DNA of 64,000 nucleotides from Bog-375 sp049587755 (GCA_049587755.1 JBAVEN010000063.1:62001-126000); one strand, 5' to 3'; counted from the first letter of the stretch, positions 8,243 through 17,270 are shown. Notes: generated from the letters alone by a model not told the origin. Numbers and translations: made by a program.

Positions 8243-8285
8243 GGCAGGTCGGGGACGGTCGGAGACCTGCCCCACTAGCCCACTA
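8243..8285. repeat. Hairpin element directly after the mqnE stop (relative of the 44-nt repeat)
   Basis: GGCAGGTC (8243-8250) and GACCTGCC (8264-8271) form an 8-bp stem with a 13-nt loop. Read on the minus strand, the sequence is TAG, a short stretch, then TAGTGGGGCAGGT, so it begins at the mqnE stop codon. The motif TGGGGCAGGT...ACCTGCCAAC is shared with the exact repeats at 35164 and 38898. It lies between convergent genes and may terminate both. Confidence 0.6.
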
Positions 8286-9413
8286 GACCATGACGGTGAA
8301 GGCGGTTTCGGTGCGCTCGACCGGGTGGTAGAGGGTGTCGCGTTCGACCGGGGTGCGGCCGGCTTTGCGGATGAGTTGGAGAAGTTCGGCGCGGCGGAGG
8401 CCCTGGCTGGTGGTGGCACCGGCATCGTGGTAGATGCGCTCTTCAACGATGGTGCCATCGATATCATCCGCGCCGAAGCGGAGGGCAATCTGCGCCATGC
8501 GCGGAGTCATCATCACCCAATAGGCCTTGACGTGCGGGATGTTGTCGAGCATCAGGCGCGCCACGGCGATGTTGCGGATGTCGGCGAATCCGGTGGTCTT
8601 GGGGATGTGCTGGAGCGGCGTATTGTCGGGGTGGAAAGCCAGCGGGATGAAGGTGACGAAGCCGCCGGTCTCATCCTGTAGCGCGCGCAGCTTGACCAGG
8701 TGATCGACGCGGTCTTCGTCGTTCTCGATGTGGCCGTAGAGCATGGTGCAGTTGGACCGCAGGCCGAGCTGATGCGCCGCGCGTGCGGTTTCAAGCCATT
8801 CCGCGCCATCGATCTTGTGGTCGCAGATGATGCGGCGCACGCGCTCGTTGAAGATCTCGGCGCCGCCGCCGGGCATGAAATCCATGCCGGCATCGCGGAG
8901 GCGCTCCAGCGTCTCGCGGACGCCGATTCTGGCGCGCCGCGCCAGGTATGCGATCTCGACCATCGTGAACGCCTTCAGATGAACGCTGGGGAAGCGCGTC
9001 TTGAGACCGCGCAGCATTTCGCAGTACCAATCGAGGGTCAGCTCGGGATGCAAGCCGCCGACGATGTGAAACTCGGTGACCGCCTCGGTGTACCCTTCGC
9101 CAGCGCGCTGCCAGACCTCTTCGAGGGACATGGTGTAGGCTTTGGGATCGCGCACGCGCTTGCCGAAAGCGCAAAGGCGGCAACTGGCGACGCAGACATC
9201 GGTGGGGTTGATGTGGCGGTTGACGTTGAAATATGTGGTGTCGCCGTGCAGGCGCTCGCGGACCAGGTTGGCCATGTAGCCGACGGCGAGGATGTCGCCG
9301 GTGCGGTAGAGGGTAACGCCGTCCTCGAAAGACAGCCGCTCGCCGCGTTCGACTTTTTGACGAATCGGGTTGAGATGCGTGTCTTCGAAGAGGACTTGCA
9401 TGTGATCAAACAC
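8283..9413 (-). CDS. mqnE: Aminofutalosine synthase
   Basis: MqnE is the radical SAM enzyme that joins the MqnA product to SAM-derived adenosine, giving aminodeoxyfutalosine in the futalosine route to menaquinone. The 376-residue protein has NRHINPTDVCVASCRLCAFGKR near residue 65-87, with CVASCRLC as the CxxxCxxC cluster motif. FHIVGGLHPEL, LKAFTMVEI, MPGGGAEIF and NCTMLYGHIE follow, all typical of the MqnE/MqnC/CofH group. The GTG at 9413 overlaps the upstream ubiA-type gene by eight bases; an ATG at 9401 is an alternative start. It forms a two-gene unit with the prenyltransferase. Other mqn genes are not in this window. Confidence 0.9.
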   Translation of the reverse strand: MFDHMQVLFEDTHLNPIRQKVERGERLSFEDGVTLYRTGDILAVGYMANLVRERLHGDTTYFNVNRHINPTDVCVASCRLCAFGKRVRDPKAYTMSLEEVWQRAGEGYTEAVTEFHIVGGLHPELTLDWYCEMLRGLKTRFPSVHLKAFTMVEIAYLARRARIGVRETLERLRDAGMDFMPGGGAEIFNERVRRIICDHKIDGAEWLETARAAHQLGLRSNCTMLYGHIENDEDRVDHLVKLRALQDETGGFVTFIPLAFHPDNTPLQHIPKTTGFADIRNIAVARLMLDNIPHVKAYWVMMTPRMAQIALRFGADDIDGTIVEERIYHDAGATTSQGLRRAELLQLIRKAGRTPVERDTLYHPVERTETAFTVMV

Positions 9414-10335
9414 CCGAACGACGCAGGAAAATATCAGCGGCCCAGAATATAAAGAATAACACGCTCACCCAGCCGTTCATGGTGAAGAAGGCGGCATCGA
9501 CGCGCGACAAATCGTGCGCGTGGACAAGGCTGTGCTCATAAATGAGCAGGGCCGCGACGGCGCCAATGCCGGCAAACGCCAGGAAGCCGAGCGAGAGCGA
9601 ATCGGCCAGAGCGAGCAGGCAGACGACCATCAGCACGTGCAGGAAGCGCGAGACCCAGAGCGCGCTGGAGATGCCGAAACGACGGGGAACGCTCGAGAGC
9701 ACTTCGGCGCAATCGAATTCGTAATCCTGGCAGGCGTAGATGACGTCGAAGCCGGCGGTCCAGAAAGTGACGGCGGCGGTGAGCCAGAGAATGCGCGGAT
9801 CGAGCGAACCGGCCACGGCGATCCAGGCCGCCGCGGGAGCGATGCCGAGTGAGAAGCCGAGCACGAGGTGAGAGAACGAAGTGAAGCGCTTGGTGAAGGA
9901 ATAGCAGAAGACGACGGCCAGAGCCAGCGGAGCGAGGTGCAGGCAGAGCGGGTTGAGGCGGCCTGCGGCGAACAGGAAGACGGCCGAGGAAACGGCGACG
10001 AATCCCCAGGCGAAGCTGCGGGAAAGCAGGCCGGTGGGCAGATGGCGCATGCGGGTGCGTGGATTGCGTGCGTCCAGATCGGCATCCACCAGGCGATTGA
10101 AGGCCATGGCGGCGGAGCGCGCGGCCACCATGGCGACCACGATCCAGGCCAAGGTCGCGGCAACCGAGCGCGCGTGAAATCCCTCTTCGCGGAACGCCAG
10201 CAAGGCGCCGGTAAGGGCGAACGGCAGAGCGAAGACGGAATGCTCGAACTTGATCATTTCGAGCGTCAGGCGCAAGCGCTTGAGCAGCAGGAAAAGCGCT
10301 CGCGGACGGGCCGGCTTGGCAAGGGTCTGCGACAT
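9406..10335 (-). CDS. UbiA-family polyprenyltransferase (menaquinone pathway)
   Basis: 309 residues with about eight membrane helices. The first Asp-rich motif is FNRLVDADLDARNPRT (NxxxDxxxD) and the second is DVIYACQDYEFD, the form found in the UbiA relatives that accompany futalosine-pathway genes (MqnP/UbiA-like). These enzymes attach the polyprenyl tail to the aromatic ring in the membrane. The gene directly precedes and overlaps mqnE, supporting a role in menaquinone assembly. The ATG at 10335 starts MSQTLAKPARPRALF; in-frame sequence further upstream has no family similarity and contains the hairpin at 10366. No good Shine-Dalgarno sequence was found. Confidence 0.85.
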   Translation of the reverse strand: MSQTLAKPARPRALFLLLKRLRLTLEMIKFEHSVFALPFALTGALLAFREEGFHARSVAATLAWIVVAMVAARSAAMAFNRLVDADLDARNPRTRMRHLPTGLLSRSFAWGFVAVSSAVFLFAAGRLNPLCLHLAPLALAVVFCYSFTKRFTSFSHLVLGFSLGIAPAAAWIAVAGSLDPRILWLTAAVTFWTAGFDVIYACQDYEFDCAEVLSSVPRRFGISSALWVSRFLHVLMVVCLLALADSLSLGFLAFAGIGAVAALLIYEHSLVHAHDLSRVDAAFFTMNGWVSVLFFIFWAADIFLRRSGV

Positions 10336-10365
10336 GAAAGTGGAGCTTTCGCAGGAGGCTCTTCC

Positions 10366-10380
10366 GCCCCCTTCGGGGGC
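10366..10380. repeat. GC hairpin in the ubiA leader
   Basis: GCCCCC-TTC-GGGGGC is a perfect 6-bp stem with a 3-nt loop, about 30 nt upstream of the prenyltransferase ATG on the minus strand. It could be a terminator for upstream transcription or a leader structure. There is no U-tract. Confidence 0.45.
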
Positions 10381-10585
10381 TTCTTCAGACCGCCCCTCCC
10401 ATGACTTGCGAAGCTCGTGAAAAAGACACACCCGCACGCGGGCGCCGGCAGGTTGAAACTGCCCCACCGGGCTTTGGAAGTATTCTACCGCCGCGCCGCC
10501 GGGTTTGGATACAATGATCCATTGCCGGCTCCCGAGAAGGTCCGCCAGCGTGGCGACACGGGTTTTCGGCCGGGACAGCATCGCT

Positions 10586-11308
10586 ATGCTTGAAGTGCGC
10601 GCCATGTCGGACCAGGGCTGTGTCCGCGGAAACAATGAGGACTATTACCAGGTGGAGGCCGAGCTGGGCTTGTACGTGCTGGCGGATGGGATGGGCGGAG
10701 CCAAGGCGGGCGAGCACGCATCGCGGCTAGCGGTGGAGACGGTAGTGGAGATCGTTCGGTCGGCCATCTTCCGCGATTCGCAGGCGTTGTTGCGCGGGGT
10801 GGAAGAGGCCAACCAGCGAGTGCTGGCCGCGGCCCGGTCCGATAGCAGCCTGGAAGGGATGGGCACGACGCTGGTGGCGGCGCTCGAAACCGGCGCCGGG
10901 TTGGACATCGCCAGCGTGGGCGACAGCCGGGCATACATGCTGGACGTGAGCGGTCTGCACGCCATCACCGACGATCAGACGTGGGTTAACGAAGTGGGCC
11001 GCCCGCTGGGCCTCAACGAAGAGAGCCTGCGCAACCATCCGATGCGCCACGTGCTGACGATGGCGATTGGGGCGAGCACGCCGCTCACCGTCAACTACTA
11101 CTCGGTGCCGCTCGAAACCGGATCGTTGGTTCTGATCTGCAGCGACGGGCTGCACGGCGTGGTGGATGCGGTCCAGTTGCAGCGGATCCTGGAGGGCGGG
11201 CGGGATGGCGCACAACTGGAAGCAATCTGCCGTCAATTGATCGAGGCCGCCAAAGAGGCCGGAGGCCCTGACAACGTCACCGTCATTCTGATGAGAAAAG
11301 CCGCCTGA
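10586..11308 (+). CDS. PP2C-family Ser/Thr protein phosphatase
   Basis: 240 residues. The bacterial PP2C (Stp/PphA) motifs are in order: AMSDQGCVRGNNEDYY (motif 1, metal Asp), LYVLADGMGGAKAGE (motif 2, DGMGG), GMGTTLVAALE, IASVGDSRAYML (GDSRAY), LVLICSDGLHGVV and AGGPDNVTVILM (GGxDNxT). It removes phosphate from proteins modified by Hanks-type kinases in the cytosol. Two kinase-like genes occur in this window (56643 and 62267) but not adjacent. The ATG at 10586 gives the family's usual N-terminus MLEVRAMSDQG; in-frame ATGs at 10505 and 10514 would add an unrelated extension. Confidence 0.92.
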   Translation: MLEVRAMSDQGCVRGNNEDYYQVEAELGLYVLADGMGGAKAGEHASRLAVETVVEIVRSAIFRDSQALLRGVEEANQRVLAAARSDSSLEGMGTTLVAALETGAGLDIASVGDSRAYMLDVSGLHAITDDQTWVNEVGRPLGLNEESLRNHPMRHVLTMAIGASTPLTVNYYSVPLETGSLVLICSDGLHGVVDAVQLQRILEGGRDGAQLEAICRQLIEAAKEAGGPDNVTVILMRKAA

Positions 11309-11351
11309 CGGATTCACCATCTAGACACAGGTGAAGTAAGTGTCTGGTGGG

Positions 11352-12056
11352 ATGTCGAAAAAAACCAGTTGGCCTTTGCTGCCTTACGGTTGCGACTCCG
11401 CAAGCGCTTACAGACAGGGAGCGTGGCTTCCGGGCCGCGCGCTTCAGCAGCTTTTTTGTCAGCTTTTGCCGCGCAGCGCGGCCCTGCTGGCGGGGCTGTT
11501 TCTTGCACTCTGGCAGCCGGCGGCCGCGCAGGTGGCCATCCTGCAGATCCAGGTGTCCAGCGGGGAGGGAACGGTACACACTCTGGGCTCACGCGATTCC
11601 CGCGGCATTACGGTGCTGGTAACCGACGAAACTGGCCGCCCGGTGGCGGGCGCGGCGGTGAGCTTCCACCTGCCGGACCGAGGACCGAGCGGCACCTTCG
11701 TCAACGGGCTGCACACCGAAGTGGCCTCCACCGACGACCGCGGCCGGGCCACCGTGCACGTGGTCCAGTTCAACCGCGTGGCGGGACGCATGGAAATCCG
11801 CATCGTGGCCTCCAAGGAACAGGCGCGGGCAGGTACGGTATCGTTCCAGTACATTGCCGGGGACAGTCCCGGTGTTGCGACGGCGGCGAAGCAAAAGGGC
11901 CGATGGCATCCTCGGAAAAAGTGGCTGATCGTTGCCGCGGTGGCTGGAGCCGGGGCGGCGGGGGGAGCGCTGGCGCTGACGCACTCGTCGCCGGGCTCCG
12001 CGAGCACTGCCACGCTGACGATCGGGCCACCCAGCATCACGGTGGGCAGACCATGA
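11352..12056 (+). CDS. Secreted/membrane protein with a Big-1-type Ig-like domain
   Basis: About 234 residues. After a basic N-terminus, a hydrophobic signal (SAALLAGLFLALWQPAAAQ) leads into an Ig-like fold: ITVLVTDETGRPVAGAAVSFHLP, then TEVASTDDRGRATVHVV. These are the bacterial Ig-like group 1 (invasin/intimin) signatures. A basic stretch GRWHPRKK then precedes a C-terminal helix LIVAAVAGAGAAGGALAL, so the domain probably sits outside the membrane with a short tail. The next gene overlaps it by four bases (ATGA), so the two secreted proteins are made together. GTG 11340 is an alternative start. Function beyond a structural or adhesive domain is not apparent. Confidence 0.7.
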   Translation: MSKKTSWPLLPYGCDSASAYRQGAWLPGRALQQLFCQLLPRSAALLAGLFLALWQPAAAQVAILQIQVSSGEGTVHTLGSRDSRGITVLVTDETGRPVAGAAVSFHLPDRGPSGTFVNGLHTEVASTDDRGRATVHVVQFNRVAGRMEIRIVASKEQARAGTVSFQYIAGDSPGVATAAKQKGRWHPRKKWLIVAAVAGAGAAGGALALTHSSPGSASTATLTIGPPSITVGRP

Positions 12057-13414
12057 AGCGCTGGTGCTCCGCGATCCTGCTGCTGGGCCTGCTGGCGCCC
12101 GCGGCGCTGGCGCAGTTCAGCCTATCTCAGGTGTCGGGAAGTGCGGAAGTGCCGGTGGGCACGCTGTTCAGTTTTGGATCGGAGTACCCGAACGCGCCGG
12201 AGACAGTGACGTTTGCGCTTCTCAACACCACCAGCCAGACGCAGACGGTGGCTCTGCTTGCGGTGAGCGGCGTGGGGTTTTCGACCGACGCGGCGGCTCC
12301 GATGATCCTGAAGGCAGGCGTCAGCGTGCAGTTCACGATCAAGTTTCAAGGCGCGACAGCCGGAGCCTACAGCGGTTCGTTGGATATGACCGGCATTTCG
12401 GTGCTGCTGACGGCGAATGTGGTGCAGGCGCTCACCTACGAAGTCCAACTGCCTTCCGGCACTAGCCCGCTGAGCGCTGCGCCGGTGGATTTCGGCAGCG
12501 TGCAGGTAGGATCGAATACGACGCTCAATTTCCTGGCCGTCAATCAAACTACGCTTGTCTTAACGGTGGATCCGATCAGTGTGGCGGCAGGCGACTTCGC
12601 GCTGGTTGGGCCGTCGCCCAGTGGTACAGCGCTCAATCCGCAGGCAAGCGCCGGTTTTGCGATTCAGTTCACTCCGACGGCGGCCGGCACGCGCACGGCG
12701 GTGCTGTCGCTGGGCAGCCGGCAGTTCACGCTGACGGGTTCAGGCGTGTCGCCACCCCTGCCGATCCCCACGTTGTCGGTTGCGTTAGGCGAAGCGCAAA
12801 GCGCGCAGCAGGGCTCGGTGAGCGTGAGCTTCGGCGCACCCGCCGAGGCAGGCGGCTCAGGCACGGTGACACTATCCTTCGAAGCGCAGACGCCGGGCGC
12901 AACGGACCCGGCCATCGTGTTCGCCACCGGCGGTCAAACCACGCAGTTCACCTTCAACAAGGGCGACACGGCGGCGAGCTTCGGCGGGGCCGGCAGCGCC
13001 GCGTTTCAGACCGGCACCACAGCCGGAACCCTGACGCTGGAGGCGCAGATCGGCAACCAGGCGAGCCAGCAGAGCGTCGTCATTGCGCCGGCGGTTATCG
13101 CAGTGGCCGCGGTGGCGGGCGCGCGGGAGGCCTCGGCGCTGACAGTGGATATCACCGGCTTCGACAACACGCGCACGGCCGGCAAACTGAGCTTCACCTT
13201 TTACGACGCGGCCGGCAATGTCATCCCGCCCGGCGCCATCGCCACGGACGGCACGGCCGCGTTCAGCAGCTATTTCGCTGCATCGGGCGATGGCGGCCAG
13301 TTCGCCCTGGCGGCCTCTTTCCCGGTGACCGGCGATGCATCAAAGGTGAGCGCCTTCACGGTGCAACTGGTAAACACGGCCGGAACCGCGACCACCACGC
13401 GCGCCAATTTTTGA
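12053..13414 (+). CDS. Secreted multi-Ig-fold (choice-of-anchor D/ASH-like) protein
   Basis: 453 residues with signal peptide MKRWCSAILLLGLLAPAALAQ. The mature chain is a string of beta-sandwich modules: GSEYPNAPETVTFALLNTTSQTQTVALL, PVDFGSVQVGSNTTLNFLAVNQT and AGFAIQFTPTAAGTRTAVLSL are typical choice-of-anchor D / ASPM-SPD-2-Hydin repeats. Two further beta domains follow towards the C-terminus. There is no catalytic motif, sorting signal or transmembrane anchor. It is coupled to the Big-1 gene by an ATGA overlap. Proteins of this kind are abundant in Solibacter-like genomes; their role is probably structural or in surface assembly, which is inference. Confidence 0.75.
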   Translation: MKRWCSAILLLGLLAPAALAQFSLSQVSGSAEVPVGTLFSFGSEYPNAPETVTFALLNTTSQTQTVALLAVSGVGFSTDAAAPMILKAGVSVQFTIKFQGATAGAYSGSLDMTGISVLLTANVVQALTYEVQLPSGTSPLSAAPVDFGSVQVGSNTTLNFLAVNQTTLVLTVDPISVAAGDFALVGPSPSGTALNPQASAGFAIQFTPTAAGTRTAVLSLGSRQFTLTGSGVSPPLPIPTLSVALGEAQSAQQGSVSVSFGAPAEAGGSGTVTLSFEAQTPGATDPAIVFATGGQTTQFTFNKGDTAASFGGAGSAAFQTGTTAGTLTLEAQIGNQASQQSVVIAPAVIAVAAVAGAREASALTVDITGFDNTRTAGKLSFTFYDAAGNVIPPGAIATDGTAAFSSYFAASGDGGQFALAASFPVTGDASKVSAFTVQLVNTAGTATTTRANF

Positions 13415-13517
13415 GCGCAGCGCACGCCCCAGCGGAACAGGAGTCCGCGTAAGGCAAACCGGGCGCAGGCGCGAAGTCTCGCGAGAGCGGCGAAATTCGA
13501 GCCGGTCCCGTTTCGCG

Positions 13518-14207
13518 CTAGCGGCCTCCGTCCAGCCACGCGTTAAGCGCGGCGCGATCAATGGCGATGCCGGCGCGCGAGTAGCGCAACAATCCTTCAC
13601 GGCGGAACTGGCTCATGTAATGCGTGACAATCTCGCGCGAAGTGCCGACGTATTGCGCCAGCAACTCGTGGGTGAACGGCGCCATAAACACCATGCCGTC
13701 CTGGCCCCCGGTTCCCAAGCGTTCGGCAAAGCGGATCAGCGAGCGCGCCAGCCGCCGCGAGATATTGTCCACCGAGAAGCTTTCCACGCGGCGGGCAAGG
13801 TCGCCCGTCCGCTGTACCAGAATCTGGAGCAACGCCATGCCCAGGCGGGGCCGCTTGGCAATGGCCGCCTCGATTTCGGCGGAGCTCCAGGACATGAGCC
13901 GCGTATCTTCCATGGCGACGGCCTGATCGGACCGCGGCGGCGCATCCAGAAATGCCGATTCGCCGAACAAGTCGTCCGGCCTGTAAATATCCACCACTAC
14001 CTGGCGGCCGTCGCCGGCCACTCGCGAAACTTTGACTTTGCCACTGATCACCAGGTAGACCGCAAACGAAGGCTGATGTTGATCGTAGACGGTTTGACCC
14101 TTGGGATACTCCACAACATTGGTACGCGGCAGGTGCGCCAGGGGATCTTCAAGAGACCGCGATGGCACCATCACCGCCGGACTAGTTGCCATTTCCATAC
14201 CCTCCAT
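13518..14207 (-). CDS. Crp/Fnr-family transcriptional regulator
   Basis: 229 residues. The N-terminal cyclic-nucleotide-binding-type barrel shows VVEYPKGQTVYDQHQPSFAVYLVISGKVKVSRVAGDGRQVVVDIYRPDDLFGESAFLDAPP (described in part). It is followed by the dimerisation helix and a Crp-type HTH, THELLAQYVGTSREIVTHYMSQFRREGLLRYSR. There is no N-terminal cysteine cluster, so it is not an oxygen-sensing FNR. The cAMP-contact Arg-Ser pair appears as PPRSDQAVA, making cyclic nucleotide or another small effector possible. It is divergent from the propeller-phosphoesterase gene across about 390 nt that contain two palindromes of suitable size. Confidence 0.9.
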   Translation of the reverse strand: MEGMEMATSPAVMVPSRSLEDPLAHLPRTNVVEYPKGQTVYDQHQPSFAVYLVISGKVKVSRVAGDGRQVVVDIYRPDDLFGESAFLDAPPRSDQAVAMEDTRLMSWSSAEIEAAIAKRPRLGMALLQILVQRTGDLARRVESFSVDNISRRLARSLIRFAERLGTGGQDGMVFMAPFTHELLAQYVGTSREIVTHYMSQFRREGLLRYSRAGIAIDRAALNAWLDGGR

Positions 14208-14289
14208 TCAGGCTGCAGTTATTCCTCCGACACGCCGTCCGGTACCAGTTGAGCTTCTGAGATAGCCCAAACCGGAAAGTAACACTAAC

Positions 14290-14302
14290 TATCACGATGA
14301 TA
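14290..14302. promoter_or_regulatory. TATCA-CGA-TGATA palindrome
   Basis: A perfect 5+5 inverted repeat with a 3-nt centre, 83 nt upstream of the Crp/Fnr-family gene. TGATA half-sites are reminiscent of FNR-class sites, but the spacing is shorter than the canonical four bases. Confidence 0.25.
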
Positions 14303-14405
14303 CGTCGTTCGAAGTTCAGGCGGCAAGTCAGAGCATTGGACCTTTGGAGGGGGTACTGAGTGGCATCAATCACTTCGCTCCATTGGGGACATTGTCGATT
14401 CGACC

Positions 14406-14421
14406 GTGTAGAAACATACAC
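14406..14421. promoter_or_regulatory. GTGTA-N6-TACAC palindrome, Crp-like spacing
   Basis: Perfect inverted repeat GTGTA-GAAACA-TACAC. The half-site length and 6-nt spacer match the Crp-class layout TGTGA-N6-TCACA, and it lies roughly midway between the Crp/Fnr-family gene and the divergent phosphoesterase. Assignment to this regulator is inference. Confidence 0.35.
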
Positions 14422-14600
14422 TTGGAAGCCAGACAGGGGCCTACAGCCGGGGCGTTCCGGCGAGACCGCAAATTAACAAGTTGATTCCTCGCGCAACGGC
14501 TCTTACGGGCGGAAACAGCCTGCGCGAACCGCATGACATCGCAACTTCGCGTGCGGAGAGCGTGCGGCGAGCAGCGCGAGCCGGGCTATATGATGGAGGG

Positions 14601-17207
14601 GTGCCCGGAACCGGCCGTCTGCTGATGGCGCTGGTGGTCCTCGGAAGCGCCATCACGGCGCAATCCTACACGGCGCCCGCGGGCGACCGCCCCGCATTGC
14701 GGCGGAGCGGGGCGTCGATTCTTCCGGGCGGGAAAATCATCGCGCCGCTAGGCGAAGATTACGTCACCGGGCCGGGCCCGTTCGGCATCGCGGTGAGCGC
14801 CTCGGGCAGAACCGTGGTCACCGCCAATATCGGCCCGTTTCGCTATTCCTACACCGTCCTCGAGCGCGCATCGCGGGAAGGCGGCTGGCAGGTCGAGCAG
14901 GCGGTGGCGGCGCCGCTGGACAATCCCGGGCAGTCGAACTCGGCCGACTGGCACAGTGTTTCCCTGGGAGTCGCGTTGTCCGGTGAGCGGGGAATTTACC
15001 TGGCGGAGGGCGAAAACGGGCGGGTGAGCCTTTTCGATTCCGCCGACGAGCGGCGGCGGGTGTTCAATCTCAACCAAGGAGGTTTCACGGACAGCTTCAC
15101 CGGCGACCTGGCGTTGGATGCGGCGCGCGGGATCCTCTACGTCGGCGATCAGGCGAATTCGCGCATCGCCGCGATCGATGTGCGGTCGCACCAGGTGGTG
15201 GGTTCGGTGCGCGTGGGACGGCTGCCGTTCGCCATGGCGCTGGCGCCGGACGGGCGCAAACTCTACGTCACCAACTGCGGGATGTTCGAATACCGCGCGC
15301 TGCCGGGAGCGCCGGAGGCCGGCCTCTCGTTTCCGGCATTCGGTTTCCCCAGCGCGGAAGCGGTGCGCGGCATCGAGCAGGCCGGCATTCGGGTGCCCGG
15401 ATTAGGCGAGCCCAGCGCGCGCGAGGCCGATTCGGTCGCCGTGGTGGACGTGGCGAATCCAGCCGCGCCCAAGGTGGAGACGTTCGTCCGCACCGGCCTG
15501 AAGTTCGGCGGCGCGGTACGCGGCGGCAGCGGTCCGGCGGGCATCCTCGCCGCCGGCGGCCAGGTGTTCGTCGCCGACTCGAGCGACGATTCGGTGAGCA
15601 TACTCGACGCCGCCACCAATCAGGTGGAGGCGGAGATCCCGATCCGTATCCCCGGCCTCGAAGGGCTGCGCGGCGTGATCCCGATCGGCTTGGCCTATCA
15701 CGAAGGGTCCGGCTGGCTGCTGGTGGCGGAAGCAGGCATCAACGCGGTGGGCGTGATCGACGTGCGCGAACGACGCGTCATCGGGCACCTACCGGTGGCC
15801 TGGTTCCCGACGCGGGTGGCGCTCGACGGCGACACCGTGCTCGTCGCCAACGCTCGTGGCCACGGCGTGGGGCCGAACGCACCGGGAATCGTTGTGGGCG
15901 GCCTGCTGCCAACCTGGTTGTACCAGGGGACGATTACGACATTCCCTCTGCCGGCCCGCGAGCAACTGAAAGCGCAAACCGATGCGGTACTGGAGCTGAA
16001 CGGCTTCCGGCCGCGGCCGGAAACCGTGCCGGCGCTGCCGCCCATCCGCCACGTGGTGCTGATCGTAAAAGAGAGCATGAGCTATGACGAAGTGCTGGGC
16101 GATATCGCGAGCGCCCGCAATGGGCCGGTGATGGGCGATCCCAGGTTGGCGCGGTTGGGCACTCACGGCTTAGCCGACGGAAGGCGGCAGCGGCTGAGCA
16201 TCAAGGACGTGAACCTCACGCCCAACCAACACGCCCTGGCGCGCCGCTGGGCTTCGAGCGACAACTTCTACGCCGATGGCGAAGCCAGCGTGGAAGGGCA
16301 CCATTGGCTGGCGGGCGTTTATCCGAATCCCTGGGTGGCGAGCTCGGTGGCGGCGGCCTACGGCGGCCGAAAGAGCTTCCAATTAGGCTCTGCCCCAGGG
16401 CGGCTCAACTTCGCCGGCATGGCGGCGTCGGTCGAGCCGGAAGATCTCGGCGAAGCCGGAACGTTGTGGGACCACCTGGCGGCCCATGGCGTTTCGTTCC
16501 TGAACTTCGGCGAAGGATTCGAGTTGGCGGGAGCGCTGGAAGGGCCCGGCCTGGGGCCCACGGGCGTGCGCCTGCTGACCAACATGCCGATGCCCGAAGC
16601 GCTGTTCCGCAACACCGTGCGACAGTATCCGGGCTTCAACCTGGCCATTTCCGACCAGCAACGCGCGTCGCGGTTCATCGAGGAAATCGAGCGGCGATAC
16701 GGAAAGACCGGCGCAGCCTTGCCGGCGCTCTTGTTTGTCCACTTGCCCGGCGACTACCTGGCGGAAGCGCGTCCCGAGGATGGATACCCGTACCAGGAAT
16801 CGCACGTGGCCGACAACGACTATGCTCTGGGCCGCATCATCGAATACCTCTCAAGCACCGCCTGGTGGCGGGACACGGCGGTTTTCGTCACCGAGGCCGA
16901 TACGCACGGCGGCGTCGACCACGTGGATGCGCACCGCACCGTGCTGCTGTGCGCCGGGCCGTGGGCGAAATCGGGCTACGTCTCGCACCGCAACGTGAGC
17001 TTTCCGGGACTGCTGAAGACCATCTTGCGCCTGTTGCAGCTCCCGCCGCTCAACCTGTTCGATGCCGCCGCCGCTGATCTGACCGACTGTTTCGCCAAGT
17101 CACCCGACACCTCCCGCTATTACGCCGTGCCCGTGGATAGGCGCATTTTCGACCCGAGGCAGGCTGCGGACGGCGCCGGGAAAGGCAAGTTACTGCGTGC
17201 AGAATAG
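14601..17207 (+). CDS. YVTN beta-propeller fused to a phosphoesterase/alkaline-phosphatase-like domain
   Basis: 868 residues from GTG 14601, which has GGAGG just upstream. The signal MPGTGRLLMALVVLGSAITAQ shows export. Residues about 50-470 carry propeller blades: LYVGDQANSRIAAIDVRSHQVVGSVRVG, LAPDGRKLYVTNCG, VFVADSSDDSVSILDAATNQVEAEI and LLVAEAGINAVGVIDVRERRVIG. Residues about 475-840 are a metallo-phosphoesterase of the alkaline-phosphatase/phospholipase C type: IRHVVLIVKESMSYDEVLGD, NFYADGEASVEGHHWLAG, ADNDYALGRIIEYLS, VFVTEADTHGGVDHVDAHRTVLL. Where homologues have a metal-ligating Asn/Thr after VKE, this protein has MSYDE. The substrate is not predictable. Divergent from the Crp-type regulator. 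Confidence 0.85.
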   Translation: MPGTGRLLMALVVLGSAITAQSYTAPAGDRPALRRSGASILPGGKIIAPLGEDYVTGPGPFGIAVSASGRTVVTANIGPFRYSYTVLERASREGGWQVEQAVAAPLDNPGQSNSADWHSVSLGVALSGERGIYLAEGENGRVSLFDSADERRRVFNLNQGGFTDSFTGDLALDAARGILYVGDQANSRIAAIDVRSHQVVGSVRVGRLPFAMALAPDGRKLYVTNCGMFEYRALPGAPEAGLSFPAFGFPSAEAVRGIEQAGIRVPGLGEPSAREADSVAVVDVANPAAPKVETFVRTGLKFGGAVRGGSGPAGILAAGGQVFVADSSDDSVSILDAATNQVEAEIPIRIPGLEGLRGVIPIGLAYHEGSGWLLVAEAGINAVGVIDVRERRVIGHLPVAWFPTRVALDGDTVLVANARGHGVGPNAPGIVVGGLLPTWLYQGTITTFPLPAREQLKAQTDAVLELNGFRPRPETVPALPPIRHVVLIVKESMSYDEVLGDIASARNGPVMGDPRLARLGTHGLADGRRQRLSIKDVNLTPNQHALARRWASSDNFYADGEASVEGHHWLAGVYPNPWVASSVAAAYGGRKSFQLGSAPGRLNFAGMAASVEPEDLGEAGTLWDHLAAHGVSFLNFGEGFELAGALEGPGLGPTGVRLLTNMPMPEALFRNTVRQYPGFNLAISDQQRASRFIEEIERRYGKTGAALPALLFVHLPGDYLAEARPEDGYPYQESHVADNDYALGRIIEYLSSTAWWRDTAVFVTEADTHGGVDHVDAHRTVLLCAGPWAKSGYVSHRNVSFPGLLKTILRLLQLPPLNLFDAAAADLTDCFAKSPDTSRYYAVPVDRRIFDPRQAADGAGKGKLLRAE

Positions 17208-17270
17208 GCAGCGACCACGATCGGACCACTTCAGAGTGAACAATCGGACGCAAACGGACGGAGAGCACCC

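Larger units (their letters stand above)
14208..14600. other. 393-nt intergenic region between the Crp-type regulator and phosphoesterase genes
   Basis: No convincing gene is seen. The first half is noticeably richer in A+T than its neighbours and holds two short palindromes annotated separately. A weak in-frame extension of the downstream gene reaches 14481 but lacks family similarity. It probably contains divergent promoters. Confidence 0.5.

Noticed and set aside
9038..9409. Alternate-frame proteins within mqnE and other GC-rich genes
   Set aside because: Typical high-GC shadow frames with Ser/Arg/Pro-rich translation and no motifs.
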